This document shows, one piece after another, positions 1 through 4,977 of a DNA stretch of 7,776 bases (positions within the stretch are counted from its first letter, which is position 1; every line of letters starts with the position of its first letter). The notes under the pieces were generated by a model. It was given only the letters and a program-made list of their open reading frames with translations, had not been told where the DNA came from and ran no database searches. The stretch covers positions 1 through 7,776 of the forward strand of contig JAEZEU010000023.1 in assembly GCA_023432885.1 (NCBI GenBank), read 5' to 3'. Source of the stretch: Pseudomonadota bacterium. GTDB lineage: Bacteria; Pseudomonadota; Alphaproteobacteria; Rhizobiales; Xanthobacteraceae. Made by a program: the position numbers and the translations under genes.

Positions 1-567
1 TACCCTGACATGATGGACGCGCTGGCGCCGATGGCGTCGCAGCCGACGCCGATGGCCTCGCGCAACTGGATGCTGCGGCGAATGATGCTGGAGACCATCC
101 GCAACGATCCCGACTACAAGGAGGGCAACTACACCAGCCAGCCACGCATGATGAAATATGCGATCAACGCCTTTGCGATCGCGACCACCGGCGGCACGCT
201 GGCCTTGCAGTCGCAGGCGCCGACGGCCGCCAAGGCCGACAAGCTGGTCGACGACCGGCTGGCGACGCCAATCACCACTGATGCCAACGACTTCATCTAT
301 CAGTGGGAGGCCTCGCGCGATTACGATCCTTCCCAAGGACTGGAGAAGATCGCGGCCGCCACGCTGCTCATCAATGCCGCCGACGACGAGCGCAACCCGC
401 CTGAAACCGGCATCACGGAAGCCGCCCTGAAGCGGATCAGGAACGCAAAGCTCTACCTGATCCCGGCCAGCACGCAGACGCGCGGTCACTCCACCACGGG
501 AGCGGCGTCGTTCTATACGCAGCCCCTGCGCGAATTGCTGCAGAGCGCGCCGCAGCGGACAATGTGA
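1..567 (+). CDS. MetX-like alpha/beta hydrolase, 3' part
   Basis: This is the C-terminal 188 residues of a protein whose start lies left of the window; the frame is open from base 1 and ends at TGA 565-567. It resembles the alpha/beta-hydrolase superfamily branch related to homoserine O-acetyltransferase (MetX). The strand before the acid residue reads TLLINAADDERNPPE, with Asp129 (window numbering) in the position of the family's catalytic Asp before a PP pair. The segment TRGHSTTG holds His163 as the likely catalytic His. The nucleophile elbow is outside the window and cannot be checked. The match to MetX is at fold level: many alphaproteobacterial proteins of this shape are annotated only as alpha/beta hydrolases and need not make acetylhomoserine. 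The substrate is unknown. The next gene starts 66 bases downstream on the same strand with its own ribosome binding site, so co-transcription is possible but the functions look unrelated. Confidence 0.8.
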   Translation, partial: YPDMMDALAPMASQPTPMASRNWMLRRMMLETIRNDPDYKEGNYTSQPRMMKYAINAFAIATTGGTLALQSQAPTAAKADKLVDDRLATPITTDANDFIYQWEASRDYDPSQGLEKIAAATLLINAADDERNPPETGITEAALKRIRNAKLYLIPASTQTRGHSTTGAASFYTQPLRELLQSAPQRTM

Positions 568-569
568 GG

Positions 570-585
570 TAGGTCGGATGACCTA
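570..585 (+). other. small hairpin after the hydrolase stop
   Basis: TAGGTC (570-575) and GACCTA (580-585) form a perfect 6-bp stem around a GGAT loop, two bases after the stop of the upstream hydrolase. There is no T-tract behind it, so it is not a standard intrinsic terminator. It could stabilise the 3' end of the upstream message or be chance. Confidence 0.3.
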
Positions 586-621
586 GCCGGCACGCGGTGG
601 TAATCTCACGACCCGACATAC

Positions 622-627
622 GGGAGG
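622..627 (+). promoter_or_regulatory. ribosome binding site that fixes a TTG start
   Basis: GGGAGG at 622-627 lies 6 bases before the TTG at 634. No ATG or GTG in this frame has a comparable site, so it supports translation from TTG. Confidence 0.75.
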
Positions 628-633
628 ACGACC

Positions 634-1236
634 TTGACCGATCTTTCTGCCTTCGACCTTGCCTCGATCTATTCCAAGCCCACGGAGCGCGTCCTCGCCA
701 AGGCACGTCCTTCGCTCGATGCGCATTCGAAAAAGTTCATCGAAATGTCGCCGTTCTGCGTGCTGGCGACTTCGGGCTCCGACGGCAGCGTCGACGCCTC
801 ACCGCGCGGCGGCACGCCGGGCTTCGTTCATGTCGCGGGCCCCAACCGGCTGCTGATGCCGGACCGCTCCGGTAACAACCGCATCGACAGCTTCCGCAAC
901 ATCGTCGAGGGAACGGGACTGCTGCAAATGATCTTCTTCGTGCCAGGGATCGATGAGACGCTGCGCGTCGGCGGCCGCGGCACGGTGACGGCCGATCCCG
1001 CGCTGATGGAGACGATGGTGGAGTTCGGCAAGCCGCCGCGCGCGGTACTCGCGATCGACGTCAACGAAGCCTACTTCCATTGCGGCAAGGCGCTGATGCG
1101 ATCGAAGCTGTGGACGGCGGAGCGGGTCGACCGCAAGGTCATGCCCTCGATCGGCGAGGTGATCCACGATCAGACCGGCCTCGGCGAGCGGGAAAGCCAG
1201 GAGGCCATCGTCGCGCGCTACGCGGCGCAGTTGTAG
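634..1236 (+). CDS. FMN-dependent PPOX-type flavoprotein (MSMEG_1061/DR2398-like)
   Basis: This 200-residue cytoplasmic protein belongs to the pyridoxamine 5'-phosphate oxidase-like split-barrel flavoproteins. I recognise the subgroup named MSMEG_1061 or DR2398 family from memory. Supporting segments are FIEMSPFCVLATSGSDGSVDASPRGG (about 35-60), the core beta strands that begin the FMN-binding barrel; DRSGNNRIDSFRNIV (77-91), a characteristic phosphate-contacting stretch; and PGIDETLRVGGRGTV (104-118), the next barrel strands. The C-terminal third contains ALMRSKLW (153-160), typical of the subgroup. The start is TTG with a well-placed GGGAGG. These proteins bind FMN or related cofactors, but the physiological reaction is not established, and nothing here shows that it makes pyridoxal phosphate. 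It is convergent with bfr, with a palindromic repeat between the two. Confidence 0.85.
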   Translation: MTDLSAFDLASIYSKPTERVLAKARPSLDAHSKKFIEMSPFCVLATSGSDGSVDASPRGGTPGFVHVAGPNRLLMPDRSGNNRIDSFRNIVEGTGLLQMIFFVPGIDETLRVGGRGTVTADPALMETMVEFGKPPRAVLAIDVNEAYFHCGKALMRSKLWTAERVDRKVMPSIGEVIHDQTGLGERESQEAIVARYAAQL

Positions 1237-1265
1237 TGACGCGAAGTATCAAGATGGTCCGGTGC

Positions 1266-1343
1266 GTCATGGCCGGGCTTCGTCCCGGCCATCCACGTTC
1301 TTGGCGCCAGAGACGTGGATGCCCGGGTCAAGCCAGGCACGAC
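1266..1343. repeat. intergenic palindromic repeat of the bradyrhizobial type
   Basis: Several nested inverted repeats are visible. ATGGCCGGG (1269-1277) pairs with CCCGGCCAT (1284-1292). ATCCACGT (1291-1298) pairs with ACGTGGAT (1313-1320). An imperfect outer pair joins 1266-1280 with 1330-1343. The whole can fold as alternative hairpins or a cruciform in either strand. From memory, near-identical GGCCGGGCTT/CCCGGCCATCCACG elements occur many times between genes in Bradyrhizobium and Rhodopseudomonas genomes. It lies between the stops of two convergent genes, where such repeats often sit and may help end transcription. No protein is encoded, so it is REP/MITE-like rather than an insertion sequence. 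Confidence 0.8.
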
Positions 1344-1389
1344 GAATAGTGAAAGCTCTGTGCGGTCGCTTGCAACTTCGCGAGCGCCC

Positions 1390-1875
1390 TCAGTCGCCGT
1401 CCTCGAGATGGCCGATGTGCTTCTGGGTGTAGAGCTCGAGGCCGACGCGCTTGATCAGGTCCAGCTGCGTCTCGAGGAAGTCGATGTGATCCTCCTCGTC
1501 CTTCATCAGGCTTTCGAACAAGTCGCGCGTAACGTAATCCTTGACGCCATGGCAGTAGGTCGCAGCTTCCTGATAGAGCGTACGCGCCGAATGCTCGGCG
1601 GCGAGATCGCATTCGAGGATCTCGGTGACGTTCTGGCCGATCCGCAAGGGATCGAGCACCTGCATGTTCGGGAAGCCGTCGAGGAACAGGATGCGCGCGG
1701 TGATCTTGTCCGCGTGCTCCATCTCCTCGATGCTCTCCTTGCGCCAGACCTTGGCCATCTCGAGCAGGCCCCAATTGTCCAGGATCCGGTAGTGCAGCCA
1801 GTACTGGTTGATCGCCGTCAGTTCGTGGCGCAGCGCCTTGTTGAGGTAGTCGATGACCCGGGCGTCGCCCTGCAT
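1390..1875 (-). CDS. bfr: bacterioferritin (haem-containing iron storage ferritin)
   Basis: This 161-residue protein has the usual bacterioferritin length (E. coli 158). Bacterioferritin forms a cytoplasmic 24-subunit shell that oxidises Fe(II) and stores it as a ferric mineral. All dinuclear ferroxidase ligands are present at the canonical numbers: Glu18, Glu51, His54, Glu94, Glu127 and His130. Tyr25 is conserved near the centre. Met52, the axial ligand for haem at the subunit interface, is also there, which separates it from haem-free ferritin or Dps. The ATG at 1875 is preceded by GGAG (1886-1883) with a 7-base spacer. It lies 135 bases downstream of bfd on the same strand, but a perfect Irr box and a candidate promoter in that gap suggest its own iron-controlled transcription. 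Read-through from bfd is also possible, as no terminator is visible between them. Confidence 0.97.
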   Translation of the reverse strand: MQGDARVIDYLNKALRHELTAINQYWLHYRILDNWGLLEMAKVWRKESIEEMEHADKITARILFLDGFPNMQVLDPLRIGQNVTEILECDLAAEHSARTLYQEAATYCHGVKDYVTRDLFESLMKDEEDHIDFLETQLDLIKRVGLELYTQKHIGHLEDGD

Positions 1876-1895
1876 GGTGTCACTCCAGCGTTTTG

Positions 1896-1910
1896 CGGCC
1901 GGTACGGCCG
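1896..1910 (-). other. GC-rich hairpin in the bfr leader
   Basis: Read on the minus strand this is CGGCCG-TAC-CGGCCG, a 6-bp stem with a 3-base loop, between the Irr box and the bfr Shine-Dalgarno. It would lie within the 5' untranslated RNA. It may affect message stability or translation; no known riboswitch pattern is seen. Confidence 0.35.
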
Positions 1911-1919
1911 GAATCGTAA

Positions 1920-1936
1920 TTTAGAACGTTTCTAAA
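1920..1936 (-). promoter_or_regulatory. Irr-binding iron control element (ICE) of bfr
   Basis: TTTAGAA-CGT-TTCTAAA on the plus strand is a perfect 7-bp inverted repeat with a 3-base spacer. It matches the ICE consensus TTTAGAA-N3-TTCTAAA bound by Irr, the haem-responsive Fur-family regulator of Bradyrhizobium and relatives, at every defined position. Its right half contains the candidate -10 of bfr, so bound Irr would block RNA polymerase. In Bradyrhizobium, Irr accumulates when iron or haem is low and represses iron-storage genes; bfr repression under iron limitation is therefore the expected effect here. Confidence 0.9.
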
Positions 1937-1957
1937 GCAGAAAAGGAATGAGCGCAA
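1929..1957 (-). promoter_or_regulatory. candidate bfr promoter (-35/-10)
   Basis: On the minus strand TTGCGC (1957-1952) and TAGAAA (1934-1929) are separated by 17 bases. The -10 matches TATAAT at 4 of 6 positions and the -35 matches TTGACA at 3 of 6. Transcription would begin about 45 bases before the bfr ATG. The match alone is modest; the overlap of the -10 with the Irr box is the main support. Confidence 0.45.
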
Positions 1958-2010
1958 CCGCCGCGGCGTGAGCACCGCACCCGCCGATCAGATGGATTTT
2001 TGGGAGGACT

Positions 2011-2271
2011 TCAGGCCGCCGCGAGCGCGTATTCGGCTTGGGCTTCGCCTTGGTCCGCCTCGCTATGCGGGCAGCCGGCGCAACAGGCCTGGGCGCAGGG
2101 GCCGAGCGCATCGTCGATAATCGTCTTGATGGTCCGGGCGCAGCGGCCGCATTCTGCACTGCAACCGAGGCAGCCATAGACCTGTTTGGCGTTGCGCGGA
2201 AGGTCCGAGGCAGCATTCACGGCATTGCGGACGTCTTGGTCGCTGAGGACGTTGCAGGAACAGACGATCAT
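2011..2271 (-). CDS. bfd: bacterioferritin-associated ferredoxin, Cys-rich C-terminus
   Basis: This 86-residue (2Fe-2S) protein of the Fer2_BFD family binds bacterioferritin and passes electrons to its haem so that stored Fe(III) is reduced and released. The start MIVCSCN gives Cys4 and Cys6. ECGRCARTIKTIIDDAL gives Cys41 and Cys44 and aligns with the CGKC region of E. coli Bfd (64 residues), completing the four cluster ligands. Unlike E. coli Bfd there are six further cysteines: Cys34 and Cys37 in YGCLGC just before the CGRC pair, and Cys59, Cys63, Cys64 and Cys67 in a tail extended by about 20 residues. The ATG at 2271 has AAAGGGG (2289-2283) upstream with a rather long 11-base spacer. It is encoded directly upstream of bfr, the expected partner. 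A weak Irr-like site lies 113 bases before the start. Confidence 0.93.
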   Translation of the reverse strand: MIVCSCNVLSDQDVRNAVNAASDLPRNAKQVYGCLGCSAECGRCARTIKTIIDDALGPCAQACCAGCPHSEADQGEAQAEYALAAA

Positions 2272-2384
2272 GAAGCCGGCGGCCCCTTTGGGTGATGCTT
2301 GCTGACTTATCGATATTGAAGGCGGCAGCGGGATGCAAAGGGAAAACCGGTCCTTTGTAGCAATTCCAAACTGCCGCAGCCGAA

Positions 2385-2401
2385 CCTAGAAGCGCTCTAA
2401 A
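2385..2401 (-). promoter_or_regulatory. degenerate Irr-like box upstream of bfd
   Basis: The plus-strand bases CCTAGAA-GCG-CTCTAAA match the Irr box consensus TTTAGAA-N3-TTCTAAA at 11 of 14 defined positions, with the correct 3-base spacer. One half (TTTAGAG on the minus strand) is nearly intact. It lies 113 bases upstream of the bfd ATG. I could not place a convincing -35/-10 around it. Its spacing and the perfect box at the partner gene make it a credible second, weaker site. Confidence 0.55.
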
Positions 2402-2730
2402 AATGCAAGGAAACGCAGGTCCGATTTCGCTGTTTGCGGTGGTCGTCGCCGCCTCCCCTGCGCCGCCATTGCTGGAGCAGCTGTTGCTGCTGAAAGGCGA
2501 CGACGATGATGAAGTGCAGCAATTGTGGGGAGGACGAATCTGCCGCTGAACCAGCCGAGCTGGCTCACGCCGCATTGCCGGAGGAGATGCCGCCGTGTTC
2601 GCAGTACAGTCCGCGTAGACCGCGGCGGCATTAATTCTGATAATCAGCATACTGAAAATGGCCGACTCGATACCGTCCGGGATGGCGCGGCAGCCGACGA
2701 TTAATACCTGCGTCGCTCAGTCCAGCGCGC
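2402..2730. other. gene-poor intergenic stretch
   Basis: Together with the bfd leader this is part of a 533-base gap (2272-2804) without a gene I can support. It contains a codon-repeat-like patch (GACGACGATGATGAA, 2500-2514) and a small hairpin CCGCG-TAGAC-CGCGG (2611-2625). A 48-codon plus-strand frame (2403-2549) and long Ser/Arg-rich minus-strand frames have no recognisable domain or ribosome binding site. I looked for a hemP/hmuP-like gene, which would suit an iron context, and did not find one. The sequence may hold the bfd promoter and decayed coding DNA. Confidence 0.5.
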
Positions 2731-2747
2731 AACGATCATTGATCGTT
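2731..2747. promoter_or_regulatory. perfect 17-bp palindrome, possible operator
   Basis: AACGATCA-T-TGATCGTT is an 8-bp perfect inverted repeat with a 1-base centre, ending 57 bases before the ATG of the small secreted protein at 2805. The size and position suit a dimeric repressor or activator site. No regulator is identified, and no T-tract follows that would make it a terminator. Confidence 0.4.
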
Positions 2748-2804
2748 CAAGCCGGATATGGAACCTTTGTGCGCAGTCGTCCGCTCCACGGGATAAGGTG
2801 AAGC

Positions 2805-3059
2805 ATGAGGAGATCTTTGCTGGCGCTAGCCGCCATTTCCGCCACGGCCGTTGCGACGCTCGCCGGTTCAGGGTCCGCGCATGCCCAGCGCAACTACCCC
2901 CGCTACTATTACGCGCCGGGTGCCTACCTGCCGGAGAGCTACTACTACAATGGCGCGCCGGCACCGGTGGCCGATCCGACCGGCCCCTGCTACTGGCAGC
3001 GACAGCGCATCTGGGACGGTTTTGCCTGGCGCATGCGAAGCGTCAGGGTCTGCGGATAA
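2805..3059 (+). CDS. small secreted Tyr-rich protein with Cys-WDG motif
   Basis: This 84-residue protein of unknown function has a clear Sec signal peptide: MRRS, a hydrophobic core to about residue 20, then AHA-Q, giving predicted cleavage after Ala27. The mature part is about 57 residues. It begins with a Tyr/Pro-rich stretch (YPRYYYAP, SYYYNG) and ends in a compact motif, Cys62-x7-Trp70-Asp-Gly-Phe-x-Trp75-Arg-x-Arg-x3-Val-Cys83. The two cysteines are well placed to form a disulfide in the periplasm. The same motif with identical Cys-Cys spacing ends the next plus-strand protein, 227 bases downstream, so the two are probably paralogues. The ATG at 2805 has AAGGTG (2794-2799) five bases upstream. 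I do not recognise a named family; a periplasmic or surface role is all that can be inferred. Confidence 0.8.
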   Translation: MRRSLLALAAISATAVATLAGSGSAHAQRNYPRYYYAPGAYLPESYYYNGAPAPVADPTGPCYWQRQRIWDGFAWRMRSVRVCG

Positions 3060-3275
3060 ATCCTCATTCATCTTCATTAATTCGCATGTGACGTCGCGGG
3101 AATGATCGGTGGCTCGCACTCGGTTCGCTGCACGTGGCCAGAAAAAACCGCTTTTCCACCCCATGCACAGCCCCGCGTTTACCTTCGGTTGACCGTTGTG
3201 CGCTTCCCTTGCGGGAACGGTCTCTCGAAGACAACGCGCGAATACGATAACCCGGCGCCGCGATGCGCCTCCGCC

Positions 3276-3280
3276 AGGAG
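3276..3280 (+). promoter_or_regulatory. ribosome binding site that decides the start at 3287
   Basis: AGGAG at 3276-3280 lies 6 bases before the ATG at 3287. The earlier in-frame ATG at 3263 would put this site inside the gene and place charged residues (RLRQEQD) before the signal peptide, so the shorter start is preferred. Confidence 0.8.
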
Positions 3281-3286
3281 CAGGAC

Positions 3287-3580
3287 ATGAAGAAGACATT
3301 TGCCGCCATGTTTGCGGTCGCCACCATTGCCGCCTCGCTGAACGCGACGCCGGCTCATGCGCAGCGCGGCGTTGCTGCGGGGGTGGCAGCCGGCCTGATC
3401 GGCGGCGCCATCATCGGCGGCGCGATTGCTTCCAGCCGCCCGGTCTATGCCGCTCCGGCGCCGGTCTATGCCGCCCCTGCGCCGGTCTATGTGGAAGAAT
3501 ATCCGGCCTGCCGCATGGTGCGCGAGAAGTTCTGGGACGGCTATGGCTGGCGCGTCCGGCGCTACGAGGTCTGCAACTAA
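3287..3580 (+). CDS. small secreted Gly-zipper protein with Cys-WDG motif
   Basis: This 97-residue protein of unknown function has a Sec signal peptide (MKKTFAAMFAVATIAASLNA) with predicted cleavage after Ala25 (AHA-Q). A glycine-zipper-like hydrophobic segment follows (residues 28-49, with glycines at 28, 32, 36, 39, 40, 44 and 45). Such segments in exported proteins can insert in or associate with membranes. Next come tandem copies of PVYAAPA and a final PVYVEEY (53-72). The C-terminus carries Cys75-x7-Trp83-Asp-Gly-Tyr-x-Trp88-Arg-x-Arg-x3-Val-Cys96, matching the protein at 2805-3059 with the same 20 residues between the cysteines. The middle regions of the two differ, so the shared C-terminal unit is probably the functional part. 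A strong terminator follows the stop. An earlier ATG at 3263 is possible but less likely. Confidence 0.85.
   Translation: MKKTFAAMFAVATIAASLNATPAHAQRGVAAGVAAGLIGGAIIGGAIASSRPVYAAPAPVYAAPAPVYVEEYPACRMVREKFWDGYGWRVRRYEVCN
3440..3491 (+). repeat. 21-bp tandem repeat inside the Gly-zipper protein gene
   Basis: Unit 1 (3440-3460) and unit 2 (3461-3481) are 21 bases each and differ only around CTCCG versus CCCTG. A partial third unit (3482-3491) keeps CCGGTCTATG. Each unit encodes PVYAAPA. As 21 is a multiple of three, copy number can change without a frameshift. Confidence 0.85.
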
Positions 3581-3608
3581 ACGGGCTTGCAGCGCTGTCC
3601 GATCAAGG

Positions 3609-3640
3609 AACCCGGCCGAACGACGGCCGGGTTTTTCTTT
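3609..3640 (+). terminator. strong intrinsic terminator
   Basis: AACCCGGCCG (3609-3618) and CGGCCGGGTT (3624-3633) form a perfect 10-bp GC-rich stem with a 5-base loop (AACGA). The T-rich run TTTTTCTTT (3632-3640) overlaps and follows the stem. It lies 29 bases after the stop of the plus-strand secreted protein gene and ends that transcript. It also lies just past the stop of the convergent minus-strand transglycosylase gene; in that direction the T-tract is poor. Confidence 0.92.
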
Positions 3641-3654
3641 GCCATTGGACGGCG

Positions 3655-4902
3655 CTATCTCGCTGCGCTCATCGACTTCAGCACAGCCTCGCTCGGCCAG
3701 CAGTCGACCTTGATACCTGCTGACTTTTGATAGGCGCCGAGCGCCGCGCGCGTCAGCATGCCCGCTTTGCCATCGATCTTGTCCTTGTAGAGGCCGATGC
3801 GCGTGAGGTGCTTCTGCATTGCTTCGACAGACGTGGTGCGCAACTGCGTCGAGGCCGACCAGGGTGTCGCAAAGGGCTGCCCATTCATCATGCGGTCGCT
3901 GAGATGGCCGACGAACAGCACGTAGAGATCCGAAAAATTGTATTCCTTGATGACGAAGTAATTCTTTGTCGTCAGGAATGACGGACCGTAGATGCCCTCC
4001 GGCTGCAGCAGGGACGCCGGATGCGCCTGCTCGGTCGCCGACAGTTTCTCTCCGCGGGACGGTACAAAACCGGCGCGCAGCCATTCGCCGATCGGCCGCT
4101 GCACGTCGGGCACGCCCATGGTGCAGTCGACATTGGCTGGCGCACGCACCTCATAGGCCCAGCGCAGACCCGGCTGCCACCCCTTGTTGACCAGTTGCTT
4201 CGCGGCAGACGCCAGCGCATCCGGAACCGAATTCCAGATGTCGACGCGGCCGTCGCCGTCTAGATCGACACCGTGCTTGTAATATTCCGACGGCAAGAAC
4301 TGCGTCAGGCCGGTGGCACCGGCCCAGGATGAGCGAAACTCCTTGCGCGTCACCACGCCTTCGCCGAGAAGCTTCAGCGCGAGAATAAATTCGCCGCGGT
4401 ACTGGTCCTTGCGCCGGCCGACATAGGCCTGCGTCGCCACCACACGCAGCGTATCATACGGCAACCCATAGCGGCCGTAATCGGTTTCGCGGCCCCAGAT
4501 CGCCAGAACGATCGTTGCCGGCACCCCGAACTGCTTTTCGATCCGGTCGAGAGCGGCGCGATGCTTCTGCATCAGCCGCTGCCCCTCGCCCGCAAGCCGC
4601 GCGATGGTGCCTTCCCTGACGTAGTCGGCGGGTACCTGCACGAATTCTGCCTGCGACGGTGCACCGGTGGAAGGCCGTCCAGGCAACATCAAATCGGGCA
4701 ATTTGTAGTCAGGTTCCAATCCACGCGTCTCGCGATCGAACGTCTCGCGCGAGACGCCGGCGGCCTGTGCCTCCGGCCACAGCGAGGCGATGAACTGCGT
4801 GAAGGCAGCATCGGCCGCGCGGGCGGGCGCTTGAAACGCCACCACGTGCAGAAGCAGGGTCAGGACAATTGCGCGGGAACTCATGAGCAAGAAACTGCTC
4901 AT
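3655..4902 (-). CDS. MltB-like lytic murein transglycosylase (SLT_2 + PG-binding)
   Basis: This 415-residue exported enzyme cleaves the MurNAc-GlcNAc bond of peptidoglycan, leaving 1,6-anhydro ends, and acts in the periplasm in wall remodelling. A signal peptide covers about 1-29 (LLLHVVAFQAPARA). The MltB/GH103-type catalytic domain spans about 32-335. IWGRETDYGRYG places the catalytic acid at Glu139, and SWAGATGLTQFLPSEYY (192-208) is the family's substrate-groove motif. DLDGDGRVDIWN (213-224) resembles the EF-hand-like calcium site of E. coli MltB. Residues about 353-411 form a PG_binding_1 domain (LYKDKIDGKAGMLTRAALGAYQ). No lipobox Cys is seen, so it is probably soluble rather than a lipoprotein. 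The start at 4902 or 4884 (Met7) is uncertain: neither has a strong Shine-Dalgarno. It lies 75 bases downstream of the UPF0114 gene and could be co-transcribed with it. Confidence 0.93.
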   Translation of the reverse strand: MSSFLLMSSRAIVLTLLLHVVAFQAPARAADAAFTQFIASLWPEAQAAGVSRETFDRETRGLEPDYKLPDLMLPGRPSTGAPSQAEFVQVPADYVREGTIARLAGEGQRLMQKHRAALDRIEKQFGVPATIVLAIWGRETDYGRYGLPYDTLRVVATQAYVGRRKDQYRGEFILALKLLGEGVVTRKEFRSSWAGATGLTQFLPSEYYKHGVDLDGDGRVDIWNSVPDALASAAKQLVNKGWQPGLRWAYEVRAPANVDCTMGVPDVQRPIGEWLRAGFVPSRGEKLSATEQAHPASLLQPEGIYGPSFLTTKNYFVIKEYNFSDLYVLFVGHLSDRMMNGQPFATPWSASTQLRTTSVEAMQKHLTRIGLYKDKIDGKAGMLTRAALGAYQKSAGIKVDCWPSEAVLKSMSAAR

Positions 4903-4903
4903 G
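4882..4903 (-). promoter_or_regulatory. inverted repeat over the transglycosylase start codons
   Basis: CATGAGCA (4882-4889) and TGCTCATG (4896-4903) form a perfect 8-bp stem with a 6-base loop. The stem takes in both candidate ATG starts (4902 and 4884). In the message it could hide the initiation site; in DNA it could be an operator. Either is an inference. Confidence 0.4.
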
Positions 4904-4932
4904 CGTAAACTTCGATGGTGTGCATATCAAGA

Positions 4933-4961
4933 ACGCTAGCACACCGGCCCGTCGCTGTGAA
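4933..4961 (-). promoter_or_regulatory. weak candidate promoter for the transglycosylase gene
   Basis: On the minus strand TTCACA (4961-4956, 5 of 6 to TTGACA) and TAGCGT (4938-4933, 3 of 6 to TATAAT) are 17 bases apart in the 75-base gap between the two minus-strand genes. The -10 is poor, so transcription from the upstream gene is an equal possibility. Confidence 0.25.
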
Positions 4962-4977
4962 CGCAGGCGAAGTCCCG

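Noticed and set aside
1315..1935. 206-codon plus-strand frame across bfr
   Set aside because: Antisense to a bacterioferritin with all ligands conserved; its residues show no known domain, and it also runs through the Irr box.
2403..2549. 48-codon plus-strand small frame starting just after the degenerate Irr-like box
   Set aside because: There is no ribosome binding site and no recognisable family, and the run of Leu and Asp comes from a low-complexity patch; not supportable as a gene.
2063..2650. 195-codon minus-strand frame overlapping bfd
   Set aside because: It overlaps bfd in another frame and is a Ser/Arg/Pro-rich low-complexity product with no recognisable start site or domain.
3263..3286. 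Eight-residue upstream start for the Gly-zipper protein
   Set aside because: It would place the AGGAG site inside the gene and spoil the signal peptide's short basic N-terminus.
3179..4084. 301-codon minus-strand frame over the terminator and the transglycosylase 3' end
   Set aside because: It crosses a strong terminator and two real genes, and its Arg-rich sequence has no domain.
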